NCBI GenBank assembly: GCA_014382705.1
Contig: JACNJE010000108.1
Location: 1-33,631 of the forward strand
From: Verrucomicrobiota bacterium
Lineage (GTDB): Bacteria > Verrucomicrobiota > Verrucomicrobiia > Limisphaerales > UBA1096
DNA: 33,631 nt
Direction: 5' to 3'
The notes under the pieces were generated by a model. It saw only the letters and a program-made list of their open reading frames with translations, was not told the DNA's origin and did no database searches. Of this stretch, positions 1 through 8,003 are shown piece by piece. Within the stretch, counting starts at the first letter, position 1; the number at the start of each line of letters is the position of its first letter. A program made the translations under genes and the position numbers.

Positions 1-2
1 AG

Positions 3-86
3 CAAAGAGTGGCATTCATCAGTGGTCAGAATGTCGATTTCACGTTTCATTTGAAGCAGGGCCAAATCATACCTGAAGCCATTTAA
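3..86 (+). CDS. C-terminal end of an unidentified protein (partial)
   Basis: An open frame enters from the left edge and stops with TAA at 84-86, giving a 27-residue tail that ends in QGQIIPEAI. The alternation of hydrophobic and polar residues (VAFISG, VDFTFHL) looks like a beta-rich C-terminal domain, as in many exported glycosidases or sulfatases of this group, but that is a guess. The other two frames on this strand also stop early (52-54 and 74-76), so the choice of frame rests only on composition. Family unknown. Confidence 0.25.
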   Translation, partial: QRVAFISGQNVDFTFHLKQGQIIPEAI

Positions 87-578
87 ATCACAAGTTTACG
101 CATTATTGTGATTAAATATGATCATTAAACGACTACACCGCTGCAGGATTCATAAACGTGATTATAATGGCTGGGTCTCAGATCGATGAAGTACCCTCCA
201 TCAGGCACACAAAACGGCCTTTTTATCGGCGAGGGGGGCGGGGGGGGTGCCTTTTGTTTGAGGCGATGATTATTGTGATGGGTTTTTGGGTGTGGAAATT
301 TTCTCCAAAAAAGCGACCCAGGAGGCATCGATGCAACAAGGTATGATTTGGATGAATTATTAAAATAAACTTTCATTTATGAGTCGTTTGAATAGGCCAT
401 GAAAAAAAAGGAGTAGATGCAAAATGGTGACTATTGCTTTTAACTATTAGGAATAATGAAAAACATAATAGTAGGACAAAAAAGGGCTGTAAATAAACAA
501 GCTAGAAGTAGCGAAGACAAAGGATCTGGACTTAATTATCACGTGACGTCGTAAAGTACGTTGTTAGTATGGGAATAC
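87..578. other. AT-rich non-coding stretch
   Basis: No convincing gene. A G-rich run lies at about 230-248. A strong Shine-Dalgarno AGGAGG at 320-325 precedes ATG 331, but that frame has only 10 codons (stop 361-363). It could be a leader peptide or the remnant of a lost gene. The block at 491-529 (core AAATAAACAAG, then AGACAAAG) resembles 2943-2980 upstream of the nap-like operon, so it may hold a shared promoter-proximal element. Longer frames here on the minus strand have low-complexity, non-protein-like composition. Confidence 0.4.
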
Positions 579-1541
579 ATGAACATAAAAATGAAAATTA
601 AGACACAACTAGTAATAATCGCAGCTTTGATGCTGGCAGGAACAGCCTTCTCCGCCCCAATTCACGATGCTGCCATGTATGGCAATCTTGCAGGCGTCCG
701 AGCGGAACTGGATAAAGGCGTGGATGTAAATTTAAAGAATGATTTCGGTGAAACACCGCTGGATATTGCCCTCTGGCTCAATGATGCAAGCGAAACCGCC
801 GACCTCATTCGCAAGCGCGGAGGTAAAACAAGTAAAGAATTGATTGCTCTGTCCGATGCTGTCAGAACAGGAAACATTGAAGACGTAAAAAAGCACTTGG
901 CTGCTGGTGCGGATGTGAATGCGAAGGATATGTATGAGGATACTCCTTTGTACGAAGCGGTTAAACTAGGTTACAAGGGAATCGCCGAACTGCTACTGGC
1001 CAACGGTGCGGATGTTAATGTGAAGAATAATGTTGGATGGGTTCCTTTGCATATCGGAACGGCTTTAGATCACAAGGAAATCGTTGAACTACTAGTTACC
1101 AACGGTGCATATGTGGATGCGAAGGATGATGATGGATCGACCCCTATGCACTATGCGGCTTGGTACGATCGCAAGGAAGTTGCCGAGTTGCTTATAGCCA
1201 ATGGCGCGGACGTGAATGCGAAGGATGACGGTGGCGACACCCCTCTAGATATGGTCGAAGGCGAAGAAATCGCCGACATCCTGCGCGAGCATGGTGGCAG
1301 AACGGGTCATGAATTAGCACCGGTGTTTCGTTTGGATTACAGCACGGATCAATGGCCTTTCGGTTTCACTTTTGCTGCCAAGGATGGAATGGCTTATGTG
1401 GTCGAAGTGACGCAGGACTTCAAGCAGTGGGGAGTGCTGGAAACAATCGAGGGAACCGGCAAGCAGGTTAAGTTCATCGACTCAAGACAGCCGTTGGTGC
1501 CCTTCAAGCGAAGCTTCTATCGCGTCAAAGAGGTCGAGTGA
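579..1541 (+). CDS. Exported ankyrin-repeat protein with Verrucomicrobia-type C-terminal domain
   Basis: The 320-residue protein has an N-terminal signal peptide (about residues 5-25, hydrophobic LVIIAALMLAGTAFSA, likely cleaved before PIHDA). About six ankyrin repeats follow to residue ~245, shown by the recurring pattern of ELL-A-GADVNAKD and TPLH-A. The last ~70 residues form a small beta domain (YVVEVTQDFKQW, FIDS, FYRV near the end) that I associate with exported Verrucomicrobia proteins. It is probably a periplasmic or surface protein-binding scaffold; the partner is unknown. ATG 579 is chosen because GGGA lies six bases upstream; ATG 591 is the alternative, and an in-frame TTG lies at 561. 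It is a paralog of the lipoprotein at 2053. A copy of that gene's tail begins exactly at this gene's stop codon. Confidence 0.8.
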   Translation: MNIKMKIKTQLVIIAALMLAGTAFSAPIHDAAMYGNLAGVRAELDKGVDVNLKNDFGETPLDIALWLNDASETADLIRKRGGKTSKELIALSDAVRTGNIEDVKKHLAAGADVNAKDMYEDTPLYEAVKLGYKGIAELLLANGADVNVKNNVGWVPLHIGTALDHKEIVELLVTNGAYVDAKDDDGSTPMHYAAWYDRKEVAELLIANGADVNAKDDGGDTPLDMVEGEEIADILREHGGRTGHELAPVFRLDYSTDQWPFGFTFAAKDGMAYVVEVTQDFKQWGVLETIEGTGKQVKFIDSRQPLVPFKRSFYRVKEVE

Positions 1542-1582
1542 CCTCCTCCGCAAACACGGCGGCAAGACGGGTGAAGAATTGG
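1540..1582 (+). repeat. Stray copy of the ankyrin-gene tail
   Basis: About 43 bases here match 2656-2698, the sequence encoding the ADLLRKHGGKTAEEL tail of the second ankyrin gene, with only one or two differences. The copy begins at the stop codon of the first ankyrin gene and is out of frame with it, so it is untranslated debris. It most likely records a deletion or recombination between ankyrin paralogs. A shorter third copy is at 20661-20691. Confidence 0.8.
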
Positions 1583-1675
1583 GCTATCGGTGAAAGCTAA
1601 ACCAACCCACTCCACCACTTGAACGCAGCAGGGTTGTTGTTCTGGGGCAACAGTTAAATCGACCCTTTTTTCTGG

Positions 1676-1717
1676 CCGCTTGACGGTGAACTGGCATTGG
1701 CGTCTCATTGGGTTGCG
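1676..1717 (+). repeat. PLDGELA/HWV coding cassette, copy 1
   Basis: The frame that leads into the zinc-ribbon gene reads PLDGELALASHWVAM. The same amino-acid string in the same codons (PLDGELAVGTHWVV) opens the membrane protein at 20376. DNA identity is about 85 percent over 40 bases (1676-1715 versus 20391-20430), and the sequences diverge after it. Upstream, the in-frame codons run back only to 1658, after a TAA at 1655, with no obvious start. It is therefore either a remnant leader or the 5' end of a longer zinc-ribbon protein. Confidence 0.65.
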
Positions 1718-1948
1718 ATGTCCGACGTACCAACCAAAGACAAATCGGCCAAGGTTGGGCCGCCGCGTTGCAAGTGTTGCGGCACCACCGCGACACCCAT
1801 ATTCGTCCGCGCACACCTTGAATGTCCCAAGTGCCACGCGGTCTGTAGGGTCATACATCGCTGTGTCCATAGTGATATTTGCCGTATAACCGAGCCATGC
1901 TGTGACGGCGCTCGTTGCGGTTTGTTCATCAAGTTGACTTCCTCCTGA
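1718..1948 (+). CDS. Small cysteine-rich zinc-ribbon protein (hypothetical)
   Basis: A 76-residue protein with metal-binding cysteines. CKCC at about residue 18 is followed by CPKCHAVC about 18 residues later, then HRC, C, CC and CDGARC. The spacing fits one zinc ribbon plus a second cysteine cluster. It lacks a signal peptide, so it is probably cytoplasmic. It might bind nucleic acid or act as an adaptor, but I do not recognise a named family. ATG 1718 is the first methionine. The frame is open further upstream through the PLDGELA cassette, so a non-ATG start at 1697 or earlier is possible. It sits alone between the two ankyrin genes. Several antisense frames overlap it, but none shows such organised residues. 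Confidence 0.5.
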   Translation: MSDVPTKDKSAKVGPPRCKCCGTTATPIFVRAHLECPKCHAVCRVIHRCVHSDICRITEPCCDGARCGLFIKLTSS

Positions 1949-2052
1949 ACGACTTGGAGGCCGAAAAAGGAACAGATTGTTTATGGCTGCCAGTCAAAGT
2001 TTATACGCTGTGTACACTGATGCAGTAGGTGCGCATATGACTTGAACGCTAA

Positions 2053-2104
2053 ATGAAACACCTCCTACTCACAACAATCGCAGCCGTGGTGCTGGTGGGA
2101 TGTG
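2053..2104 (+). repeat. Lipoprotein-leader DNA cassette, copy 1
   Basis: About 50 bases encoding the lipoprotein leader are nearly identical to 18661-18711 and 33577-33626. Differences are only two to four bases per pair, mostly at synonymous positions. The sequences immediately before the ATG and after the lipobox codon are unrelated in the three places, so the match is confined to the leader. Confidence 0.85.
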
Positions 2105-2715
2105 GCGAGTCGCAACAGTCGACTACGCCAGCAGAAGCGAAACCAGTTGAACCCATTGCAGAAGCCGCAAAACCAGAACCGCAGACAGCCAAAGCACCTG
2201 ACATCTCAATTTGGGAAGCCGCCATGAACGGAAACATCGAAGCCGTCAAAAAAGCCATTGCTGATGGTGCGGATGTGAATGTGAAGGATAAGCTTGGGGG
2301 GGCTTCTTTGCATTATGCAGCTAATAATGGCCGCAAGGAAATCGTCGAACTGCTAATCGCAGAGGGTGCGGATGTGAATGCGAGGGATAATTATAAATGG
2401 ACTCCTTTGCATGACGCGGCTCTTCGGGGTCACAAAGAAATCGCCGAACTGCTTATCGCCAATGGTGCAGATGTGAATGCGAAGGATGCTTTGCGTAGCG
2501 GCCACATCGATGGATGGGCTCCTTTGCATGCTGCGGCTGGTAACGGTAACAAGGAAACCGCCGAACTACTAATCGCCAAAGGTGCGGATGTGAATGCGAA
2601 GATGGAGGATGGCGATACGCCGCTAGATTTGGCCGAAGACGAACCCGAAACCGCCGACCTCCTCCGCAAACACGGCGGCAAGACGGCTGAAGAATTGAAA
2701 GCTGAAGGTAAATGA
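2053..2715 (+). CDS. Ankyrin-repeat lipoprotein
   Basis: A 220-residue lipoprotein. The signal peptide MKHLLLTTIAAVVLVGCG carries the lipobox LVGC, with lipidation expected at Cys17. A low-complexity Ala/Glu/Pro/Lys linker (residues ~20-50) then leads to about five ankyrin repeats, each with the GADVNAKD and TPLHAA signature. A short insertion (ALRSGHIDGW) lengthens one repeat junction. The tail HGGKTAEELKAEGK is a family hallmark. It is likely anchored in the outer or inner membrane facing the periplasm and binds an unknown protein. No Shine-Dalgarno is visible before ATG 2053; the start is fixed by the leader, which is shared almost base for base with the genes at 18661 and 33577. Confidence 0.85.
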   Translation: MKHLLLTTIAAVVLVGCGESQQSTTPAEAKPVEPIAEAAKPEPQTAKAPDISIWEAAMNGNIEAVKKAIADGADVNVKDKLGGASLHYAANNGRKEIVELLIAEGADVNARDNYKWTPLHDAALRGHKEIAELLIANGADVNAKDALRSGHIDGWAPLHAAAGNGNKETAELLIAKGADVNAKMEDGDTPLDLAEDEPETADLLRKHGGKTAEELKAEGK

Positions 2716-2824
2716 AACACTCACTAACCCACTCACTGAAACTGTGTGAGATTCATTGAGAAAAGGGAGAGACAGTGGGATTTGTTGCGTCTAAGGCGAT
2801 TGTCTATTGGGTTTTAAGAGGTCA

Positions 2825-2853
2825 GCAGGGTTCGATTCCCTTCACCCGCTCCA
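2825..2853 (+). repeat. 3' end of tRNA-Gly (T arm, acceptor, CCA): probable attachment-site remnant
   Basis: The segment contains a T arm (CAGGG, loop TTCGATT, CCCTT) followed by acceptor strand CACCCGC, discriminator T and CCA. This is the usual 3' end of bacterial tRNA-Gly whose 5' acceptor strand is GCGGGTG. No D arm or anticodon arm lies upstream, so it is a 3' fragment, not a tRNA. Such fragments are typically left where an integrative element entered a tRNA gene. No integrase is visible nearby in this window. Confidence 0.6.
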
Positions 2854-3088
2854 CTTCTCCACCCTTTATTCTGAATGGTTTACAGCTACGATGGAGTTGT
2901 GTGGTTTCTGATTCACGCAATTTAAGGGCAAGAAAGGATAATAAATAAACAAGATAGACACTAGTACAGACAAAGAGTGCGGTCTATCTTGATACTTTGT
3001 TTGAGCTGGTTTTAATAGGTCTAAGTCAAATTGCAACGAGGTGATGATGATAGAATGGCAATATATGGGAATATTGGTTTCAGTTCGC
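2854..3088. other. Upstream region of the nap-like operon
   Basis: No gene. It contains an AT-rich block (2943-2980) resembling 491-529 near the first ankyrin gene. The DNA leads into the CRP-type palindrome at 3089. I see no clear sigma-70 promoter. Confidence 0.35.
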
Positions 3089-3106
3089 TTGTGAAAAATT
3101 TCACAA
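3089..3106. promoter_or_regulatory. CRP/FNR-family operator palindrome upstream of the nap-like operon
   Basis: TTGTGAAAAATTTCACAA is an inverted repeat with 8-base arms and a 2-base centre. It exactly fits the CRP core TGTGA-N6-TCACA. Its centre is about 70 bases before the start of the tetraheme cytochrome gene, a plausible position for activation. A CRP/FNR-family regulator is the obvious candidate. It differs from the FNR/DNR consensus TTGAT-N4-ATCAA. Confidence 0.55.
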
Positions 3107-3167
3107 AATCGACCAGTGATAAGTGCGATGACATATCCACTCGCAAGGAAGGTGAGGTTGATTTTCT

Positions 3168-4736
3168 ATGAGGGATAATTCCGGTAAAACTTCGAAGTTA
3201 GCCACCGGCACCGGCCTTGGCCAAGCCAAGCGCTTGGCTAAGCGCAGTCGGCCCAAGCCGTGGACGGCCGAGCTCAACCTCGACTTCCCCACGAAGTATC
3301 GCGTCATCGCCTCGGCGATCCTGTTGGTGGTGGCGTTGTTGTACCCTGCCAAATGGTTGTTAACAGATGGAATAACCGAGGACGAGGGAATACAGGAAAC
3401 CCGCATCGAAGAAGGTGGCGGGCAAAGTGCAGACAGCCTTCCGGTTGATGTCTCTGGGATTGGTTCAGAACCTATTGCTGTAGTTCAAGCCGCAGTACTG
3501 TCTAAACAGGAACCCGCTGTGTTGCCAGAAGCCGAGGAGGAGTTTTCTGATAATGCTGTCGTGGCCAAGGGAAAACAGTTGTTCGATGTGAATTGTTTGG
3601 CTTGTCACCAGTTGGGTGCGATAGGGAAGATCGGTTTTGCTCCAAGCATTGGCAACCGTGACTTTTTGGCATTGGCCACTGATGCGTTTATCCGTCAGAC
3701 CATCATAATCGGACGGCAAGGCACGGCGATGGCACCTCGCCCTGATTTGAGTGAGAAGCAGGTCACCGCGATCATCACCTATCTCCGGTCGGCTCGGGTC
3801 TCCAACCCTGTGAAGGTGAGTGTGGATTGGGACAAGAAGTTCAACGGAGATGCCACGGCGGGAGCAGAGAAGTATGGAAGGTATTGTTCTGCGTGCCATG
3901 GCGCAAAGGGGGAGGGTTACGCCGCTGGAGTGCCCGGGACGGGTATTGGTTTACCCGGTTTTTTATCCGTCGCTTCGGATGATTACATTCTCCAGACGCT
4001 AAAGTTGGGTAGGATTGGCACACCCATGCGATCGTTCATCGGGTCGCGCGGATTGGCCAACTTAACCGAAGGCGACGGGCACGACCTGATCGCCTATTTG
4101 CGTGAACAGGGAAGAAAGAATGTGCCTACCAGGGACAGGGAGGTGGCCGTGAAAGGAGACCCGAAGCGAGGTAAGCTACATTTTGATGTCAACTGCATCG
4201 CCTGCCATCAACCGGATGGTGTGGGCAAGGTTGGTTTTGCCCCCAGTATTCGTAACAGGGATTTTTTGGCCATAGCCTCGGACGACTTCATCCGGAAGAC
4301 AATACGGAATGGCCGCCTGGGAACTGCGATGGTTCCTCGGCCGGATCTGGCTTTTCAGAAGGTCAGCGACATTATTGCCTATCTTCGAGCTCTTCCGGTT
4401 GCAAACCCGGTGGAGATCGTGGTGGATCCCACCTTGTCATTCAACGGCAACGCAGAGGAGGGAGCTGTCAAGTACGCCAACTATTGTGCCGCCTGTCACG
4501 GGAGTCGAGGAGAGGGTTATCTAGCTGGGGTGCCCGGACCAGGGATAGGTTTGTCGGGTTTTTTAGAGTCGGTTTCAGATGATTATATCTTACAGACTCT
4601 CCGCCAAGGCCGGATTGGCACTCCGATGAAGCCTTTCCTTGGAGCCAAGGGGATTGCGAATCTTACTGTAGAGGATGCACATGATATAATCGCCCAATTG
4701 AGGGTAATGGGCAAAGGAAACGGAAGTGGACAATAA
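3168..4736 (+). CDS. Membrane-anchored tetraheme cytochrome c (four class-I domains, tandem duplicated)
   Basis: 522 residues. A basic N-terminus is followed by one membrane helix (residues ~45-62), an acidic linker, then four cytochrome c domains. The heme motifs are CLACH 143-147, CSACH 240-244, CIACH 343-347 and CAACH 440-444. Likely axial methionines lie in GTAM or GTPM at 188, 287, 388 and 487. Domains 1-2 and 3-4 are a tandem duplication with a period of exactly 200 residues. It probably shuttles electrons at the periplasmic face between the NapGH-like proteins or the quinol pool and the NapA-like enzyme, replacing NapB/NapC. Start ATG 3168 follows AAGGAAGGTGAGG. The NapA-like gene begins 25 bases downstream. 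The substrate partner is inferred from context only. Confidence 0.9.
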   Translation: MRDNSGKTSKLATGTGLGQAKRLAKRSRPKPWTAELNLDFPTKYRVIASAILLVVALLYPAKWLLTDGITEDEGIQETRIEEGGGQSADSLPVDVSGIGSEPIAVVQAAVLSKQEPAVLPEAEEEFSDNAVVAKGKQLFDVNCLACHQLGAIGKIGFAPSIGNRDFLALATDAFIRQTIIIGRQGTAMAPRPDLSEKQVTAIITYLRSARVSNPVKVSVDWDKKFNGDATAGAEKYGRYCSACHGAKGEGYAAGVPGTGIGLPGFLSVASDDYILQTLKLGRIGTPMRSFIGSRGLANLTEGDGHDLIAYLREQGRKNVPTRDREVAVKGDPKRGKLHFDVNCIACHQPDGVGKVGFAPSIRNRDFLAIASDDFIRKTIRNGRLGTAMVPRPDLAFQKVSDIIAYLRALPVANPVEIVVDPTLSFNGNAEEGAVKYANYCAACHGSRGEGYLAGVPGPGIGLSGFLESVSDDYILQTLRQGRIGTPMKPFLGAKGIANLTVEDAHDIIAQLRVMGKGNGSGQ

Positions 4737-4761
4737 ACAGAGACGATAGGGATCAAAAGAA

Positions 4762-7377
4762 ATGAAAAGACGAAAATTCATCAAGCATGTAGCTGGCGCG
4801 GCGGTTCTTGGAAAAGTGTCCGCCAACGCATGGAATGTGCAGGGCGGGGAGAAGTACGTGTTGAAGGAAGACACTGCCGGTACGGATATCTTGGCGGCTT
4901 GTCCCTACTGCGGCGTGGGCTGCGGCACAATCATCAAGACAAAGAACGGGCGCATCACAACCATCGTACCTGACAAGGATCATCCGACCAACCGAGGTCT
5001 GCAGTGTATCAAGGGCCTGACGTCGGCGGAGGCAATTTATGTCAACCGCCTGACAAAGCCTCTCATTCGCAAGGACATGTCTGATCCTTTGCGTGGGAAG
5101 GTGTCCAAAACCAAGGGTAGTTACGATCCGTCCTTGTTTCGCGAGGCCACATGGGATGAGGCAGAGGAACTGATCGCCGAGAAAACTGCAGAGATAGTGA
5201 AAACTTCGGGAGGCAATGCCGTTGGCTTGTACGGTTCCGGTCAACTCACATTGGAAGGTCAGTATCTGGAGAATATTTTCATGAAAGGCATCATCGGTTC
5301 AAACACAATCGAGGCGAACGCGCGCATGTGCATGACCTCGGCGGTGACCGGTTATATCAAGTCCCTAGGATCCGACACGCCGCCTACATGTTACGACGAT
5401 ATTGAGCGGGCGGACATGATCTGCTTCTGGGGACATAACGCGCGTGGTGCGCATCCCATCCTGTTCTGGAGGGTGGCCGATTATAAGGCGAAGAAGGACA
5501 TCCCAACAGTGGTTGTGGATCCAAGGCGCACCGGCACGGTGATGGGTCTGGAGGAAATTAACCCGAAGAAGAGCTACCATCTTCCAACCATTAACGGGGA
5601 TATCTCCATTCATAATGCCATCGCCTATGCTATCATGGAGCGTCATCCAGAGGCTGTCGCATGGGACTTTCTGAAAAGTCATGCGGACGGGTGGGAAACC
5701 TATGTTGAGGAGGTCAAAAAGGGGTATCGCCCTGAGGACGTAGTTGACCGCACCAAGGTCGCTCCGGAGAAAATCTATGAAATTGCCAAGTTGTGGGCGG
5801 AGGCGAGCATCAAGGGGCGGAAGCGGAATACAGGTGGAGTACTATGCATCTGGGGTATCGGTTATAACCAGCATTTGCACGGGCAACACAACACGATGAG
5901 TTTGGTGAACCTAATGGCCCTGACTGGCAACATTGGACGCCCCGGTTGCGGCCCGCATTCGCAGACCGGCCAACCCAACGCCATGGGTGAGCGCCTCACT
6001 GGCGGACTGACCGGCCGGTTGCCGTTCAATATTGGTATTAAAGATGACAAGCACCGGGCCTGGTGCGCCAAGCAGTGGGGTATTCCGCAGGAACGCCTCG
6101 ACAAGACTGCAAAAATGCAAAACACCGGCATGGCTGTCGGGATGATGGAGCGTGCCCTGAAGGGCGAAGTGCAGGCGATGTTCTTGATCTATGCGACACA
6201 CATCGATCTGCCGGACTCCTATCATCTTTCCCGTCCCGCGCTGACGAAGACGTTCACTGTGGTGCAGGAAATATACAAGGATGCGCCCAACAATCTTTAT
6301 GCTGACGTGATACTTCCTGCAGCAACATGGGGCGAGTGGGTGGGTGGAATCTATGTGCAGTCTGAGCGGCGGCTATATGTTACTGACGGTACGGCAAATC
6401 CCATTAAAGGGACACGGCCGGACATGGACATGGTTATCGACAAAGGCAAACTCATCGGCAAATTGCTGGGCTTGAATGTAGACAAGATTTTTCCGTACAA
6501 GCGTAAGGCGAATGGCTTTTATGATCCGGAGGAGGTGTTCCGTGATTTCTGTCGTGCGTCAAAGGGGACGGACTCTGATCTCACCGGAATTCTCGCTGTG
6601 GAGGAGGAGACCGGCAAGTCGCCCTATCAGCAGATTCGCGATTTACGAGGTATCCAGTGGCCTGCTCCGACCGCAGCCATTGCCAAGGCGGGCGGCACCA
6701 AGCGCAGATACATGGGGCAGGAAGATTATTGGCCTGACAGACCATACGCTGAGTTCCGCCATACGGATGGTAAACTGCACATGCATATGTGCCACCAGGA
6801 TTACTCGGAATACCGGGAAATCACGGATGAGTTGTCCAAAGTCGGCACTGAGCCAAATTACTATATAATTGATCACTACGATTTGTTGGTTAAGGCACGG
6901 GACATGGGGCTCACCCCAGAGTTGCCGCATACCGAGCATCTTGGCAAAAAAGCTGGAAAGTGCCCAAAGGACAAGTATCCATTCTGGTTTGCGACAGGTG
7001 TGGTGTATGAACATTTTCATACGGCAAAAACCATTCGTGCCGGCACCACCCTGCAGCTTGTGCCCGAGATGTACGTCGAGATGCATCCAGATGATGCCAG
7101 CGAGTTGGGGGTTAAGGATGGTCAGTGGGTGCGTGTTGTCACGCGACGTGGTGAGATTGAGGCGCGCGTCTCGGTCGGTCTAGATTCAGTGGTAAAACCG
7201 GCCCGCAACACCGTGCCTAAGGGCTTTCTTTTCAGCCCTTGGAACTTGTCGGTCGCTGACTCGGCGGATCCAAAGAAGAACAAATGGCTCGCAAACGGCA
7301 CCACCCACCGGGCGTTTGATCCGGTATCAGGCCAAGCAGATTTCAAAAAATGCGCCGCGCGGATTGAATTGCTTTGA
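4762..7377 (+). CDS. napA: Periplasmic molybdopterin oxidoreductase, NapA-type nitrate reductase catalytic subunit
   Basis: 871 residues. A Tat-like signal (RRKFIK, then AGAAVLG, possible cleavage near ANA-WN) is followed by the 4Fe-4S motif Cys47-x2-Cys50-x3-Cys54-x27-Cys82 with the conserved Lys84. The likely Mo-ligating cysteine is Cys190 in ARMCMTSAV, followed by a NapA-like stretch with CYDDIE and HPILFWR. The C-terminal molydop-binding domain is visible from about residue 735 (FATGVVYEHFHT, MHPDDA, RRGEIEARV). In the known family it reduces nitrate to nitrite with bis-MGD cofactor. It lies between a tetraheme cytochrome and NapG/NapH homologs. NapB, NapC and NapD are missing, so another oxyanion or N-oxide substrate cannot be excluded. 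Confidence 0.82.
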   Translation: MKRRKFIKHVAGAAVLGKVSANAWNVQGGEKYVLKEDTAGTDILAACPYCGVGCGTIIKTKNGRITTIVPDKDHPTNRGLQCIKGLTSAEAIYVNRLTKPLIRKDMSDPLRGKVSKTKGSYDPSLFREATWDEAEELIAEKTAEIVKTSGGNAVGLYGSGQLTLEGQYLENIFMKGIIGSNTIEANARMCMTSAVTGYIKSLGSDTPPTCYDDIERADMICFWGHNARGAHPILFWRVADYKAKKDIPTVVVDPRRTGTVMGLEEINPKKSYHLPTINGDISIHNAIAYAIMERHPEAVAWDFLKSHADGWETYVEEVKKGYRPEDVVDRTKVAPEKIYEIAKLWAEASIKGRKRNTGGVLCIWGIGYNQHLHGQHNTMSLVNLMALTGNIGRPGCGPHSQTGQPNAMGERLTGGLTGRLPFNIGIKDDKHRAWCAKQWGIPQERLDKTAKMQNTGMAVGMMERALKGEVQAMFLIYATHIDLPDSYHLSRPALTKTFTVVQEIYKDAPNNLYADVILPAATWGEWVGGIYVQSERRLYVTDGTANPIKGTRPDMDMVIDKGKLIGKLLGLNVDKIFPYKRKANGFYDPEEVFRDFCRASKGTDSDLTGILAVEEETGKSPYQQIRDLRGIQWPAPTAAIAKAGGTKRRYMGQEDYWPDRPYAEFRHTDGKLHMHMCHQDYSEYREITDELSKVGTEPNYYIIDHYDLLVKARDMGLTPELPHTEHLGKKAGKCPKDKYPFWFATGVVYEHFHTAKTIRAGTTLQLVPEMYVEMHPDDASELGVKDGQWVRVVTRRGEIEARVSVGLDSVVKPARNTVPKGFLFSPWNLSVADSADPKKNKWLANGTTHRAFDPVSGQADFKKCAARIELL

Positions 7378-8003
7378 GCCAAAATAAAGAGGCATCAAGC
7401 AACATCAATCGAGTTGGGTTTTTTAGAGCCCTGCTCACCGGTGCAGTGCTACCGTTCGCTGTTTTGTTCCTGGACAAACTGCCCGGCACCCGCCGATTGC
7501 GGCGCTATCTTCGACCACCTGGGGCTCAGCGGGAGGAGGCTTTTCTCTCTGCCTGCATCCGTTGTGGGCAATGCGCGAATGTTTGTCCAAACCAGTGCAT
7601 TACTCTGGCAGGGTTGGAGACAGGGCTGGCAGGCTTGGCTGCGCCAGTTATCACTGCAAGAGCCCAGGCCTGTATCCTTTGCATGGCCTGCACACAGGTC
7701 TGCCCCACGGGCGCATTGCAACCACTCGAACCCACCGAGGCTGGACGCCAAACTGTCAGCATGGGCACCGCCGTGGTGATGGAGGATGTCTGCTACTCGT
7801 ACGCTGGTCGCACCTGCGGGGTGTGCTACCGCGCCTGTCCGTTGCCAGGAAAGGCGATGAAACTTGGTTTGTATGAAACGCCGATTGTTAACCCTGAGCA
7901 TTGTGTGGGTTGCGGGCTTTGCGAGCAGGCCTGTGTCCACATGCCGCAGGCTATCCGCATCATCCCTGCCAGCCAACTTGCCCAAGAGGAGGTGCATGGT
8001 TAA
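7374..8003 (+). CDS. napG: NapG/MauM-like ferredoxin with four 4Fe-4S motifs
   Basis: 209 residues. An N-terminal hydrophobic segment (residues ~15-33, GFFRALLTGAVLPFAVLF) serves as a membrane anchor or export signal. The cysteine clusters are 61/64/67/71 (CIRCGQCANVC), 100/103/106/110 (CILCMACTQVC), 140/148/151/155 (CGVCYRAC) and 177/180/183/187 (CVGCGLCEQAC). This layout is typical of NapG, which passes electrons from the NapH quinol-oxidising subunit to the periplasmic reductase. The start is TTG 7374, overlapping the NapA-like stop by four bases (TTGA), because the frame has no ATG before the hydrophobic segment. The NapH-like gene follows with a TAATG overlap. The GAGGAGGTG at its end is a strong ribosome site for that gene. 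Confidence 0.85.
   Translation: MSQNKEASSNINRVGFFRALLTGAVLPFAVLFLDKLPGTRRLRRYLRPPGAQREEAFLSACIRCGQCANVCPNQCITLAGLETGLAGLAAPVITARAQACILCMACTQVCPTGALQPLEPTEAGRQTVSMGTAVVMEDVCYSYAGRTCGVCYRACPLPGKAMKLGLYETPIVNPEHCVGCGLCEQACVHMPQAIRIIPASQLAQEEVHG

Noticed and set aside
228-249. G-rich run as a G-quadruplex
   Set aside because: The Gs form two long runs with a single C between; there are not four separated G tracts with loops.
2786-2853. Complete tRNA gene
   Set aside because: Only the T arm and acceptor end are present; no D or anticodon arm can be drawn upstream.
7901-8002. NapH-like protein starting upstream at 7901
   Set aside because: The added residues are a shadow of the NapG-like gene in another frame; ATG 8003 has a strong ribosome site and the usual N-terminus.
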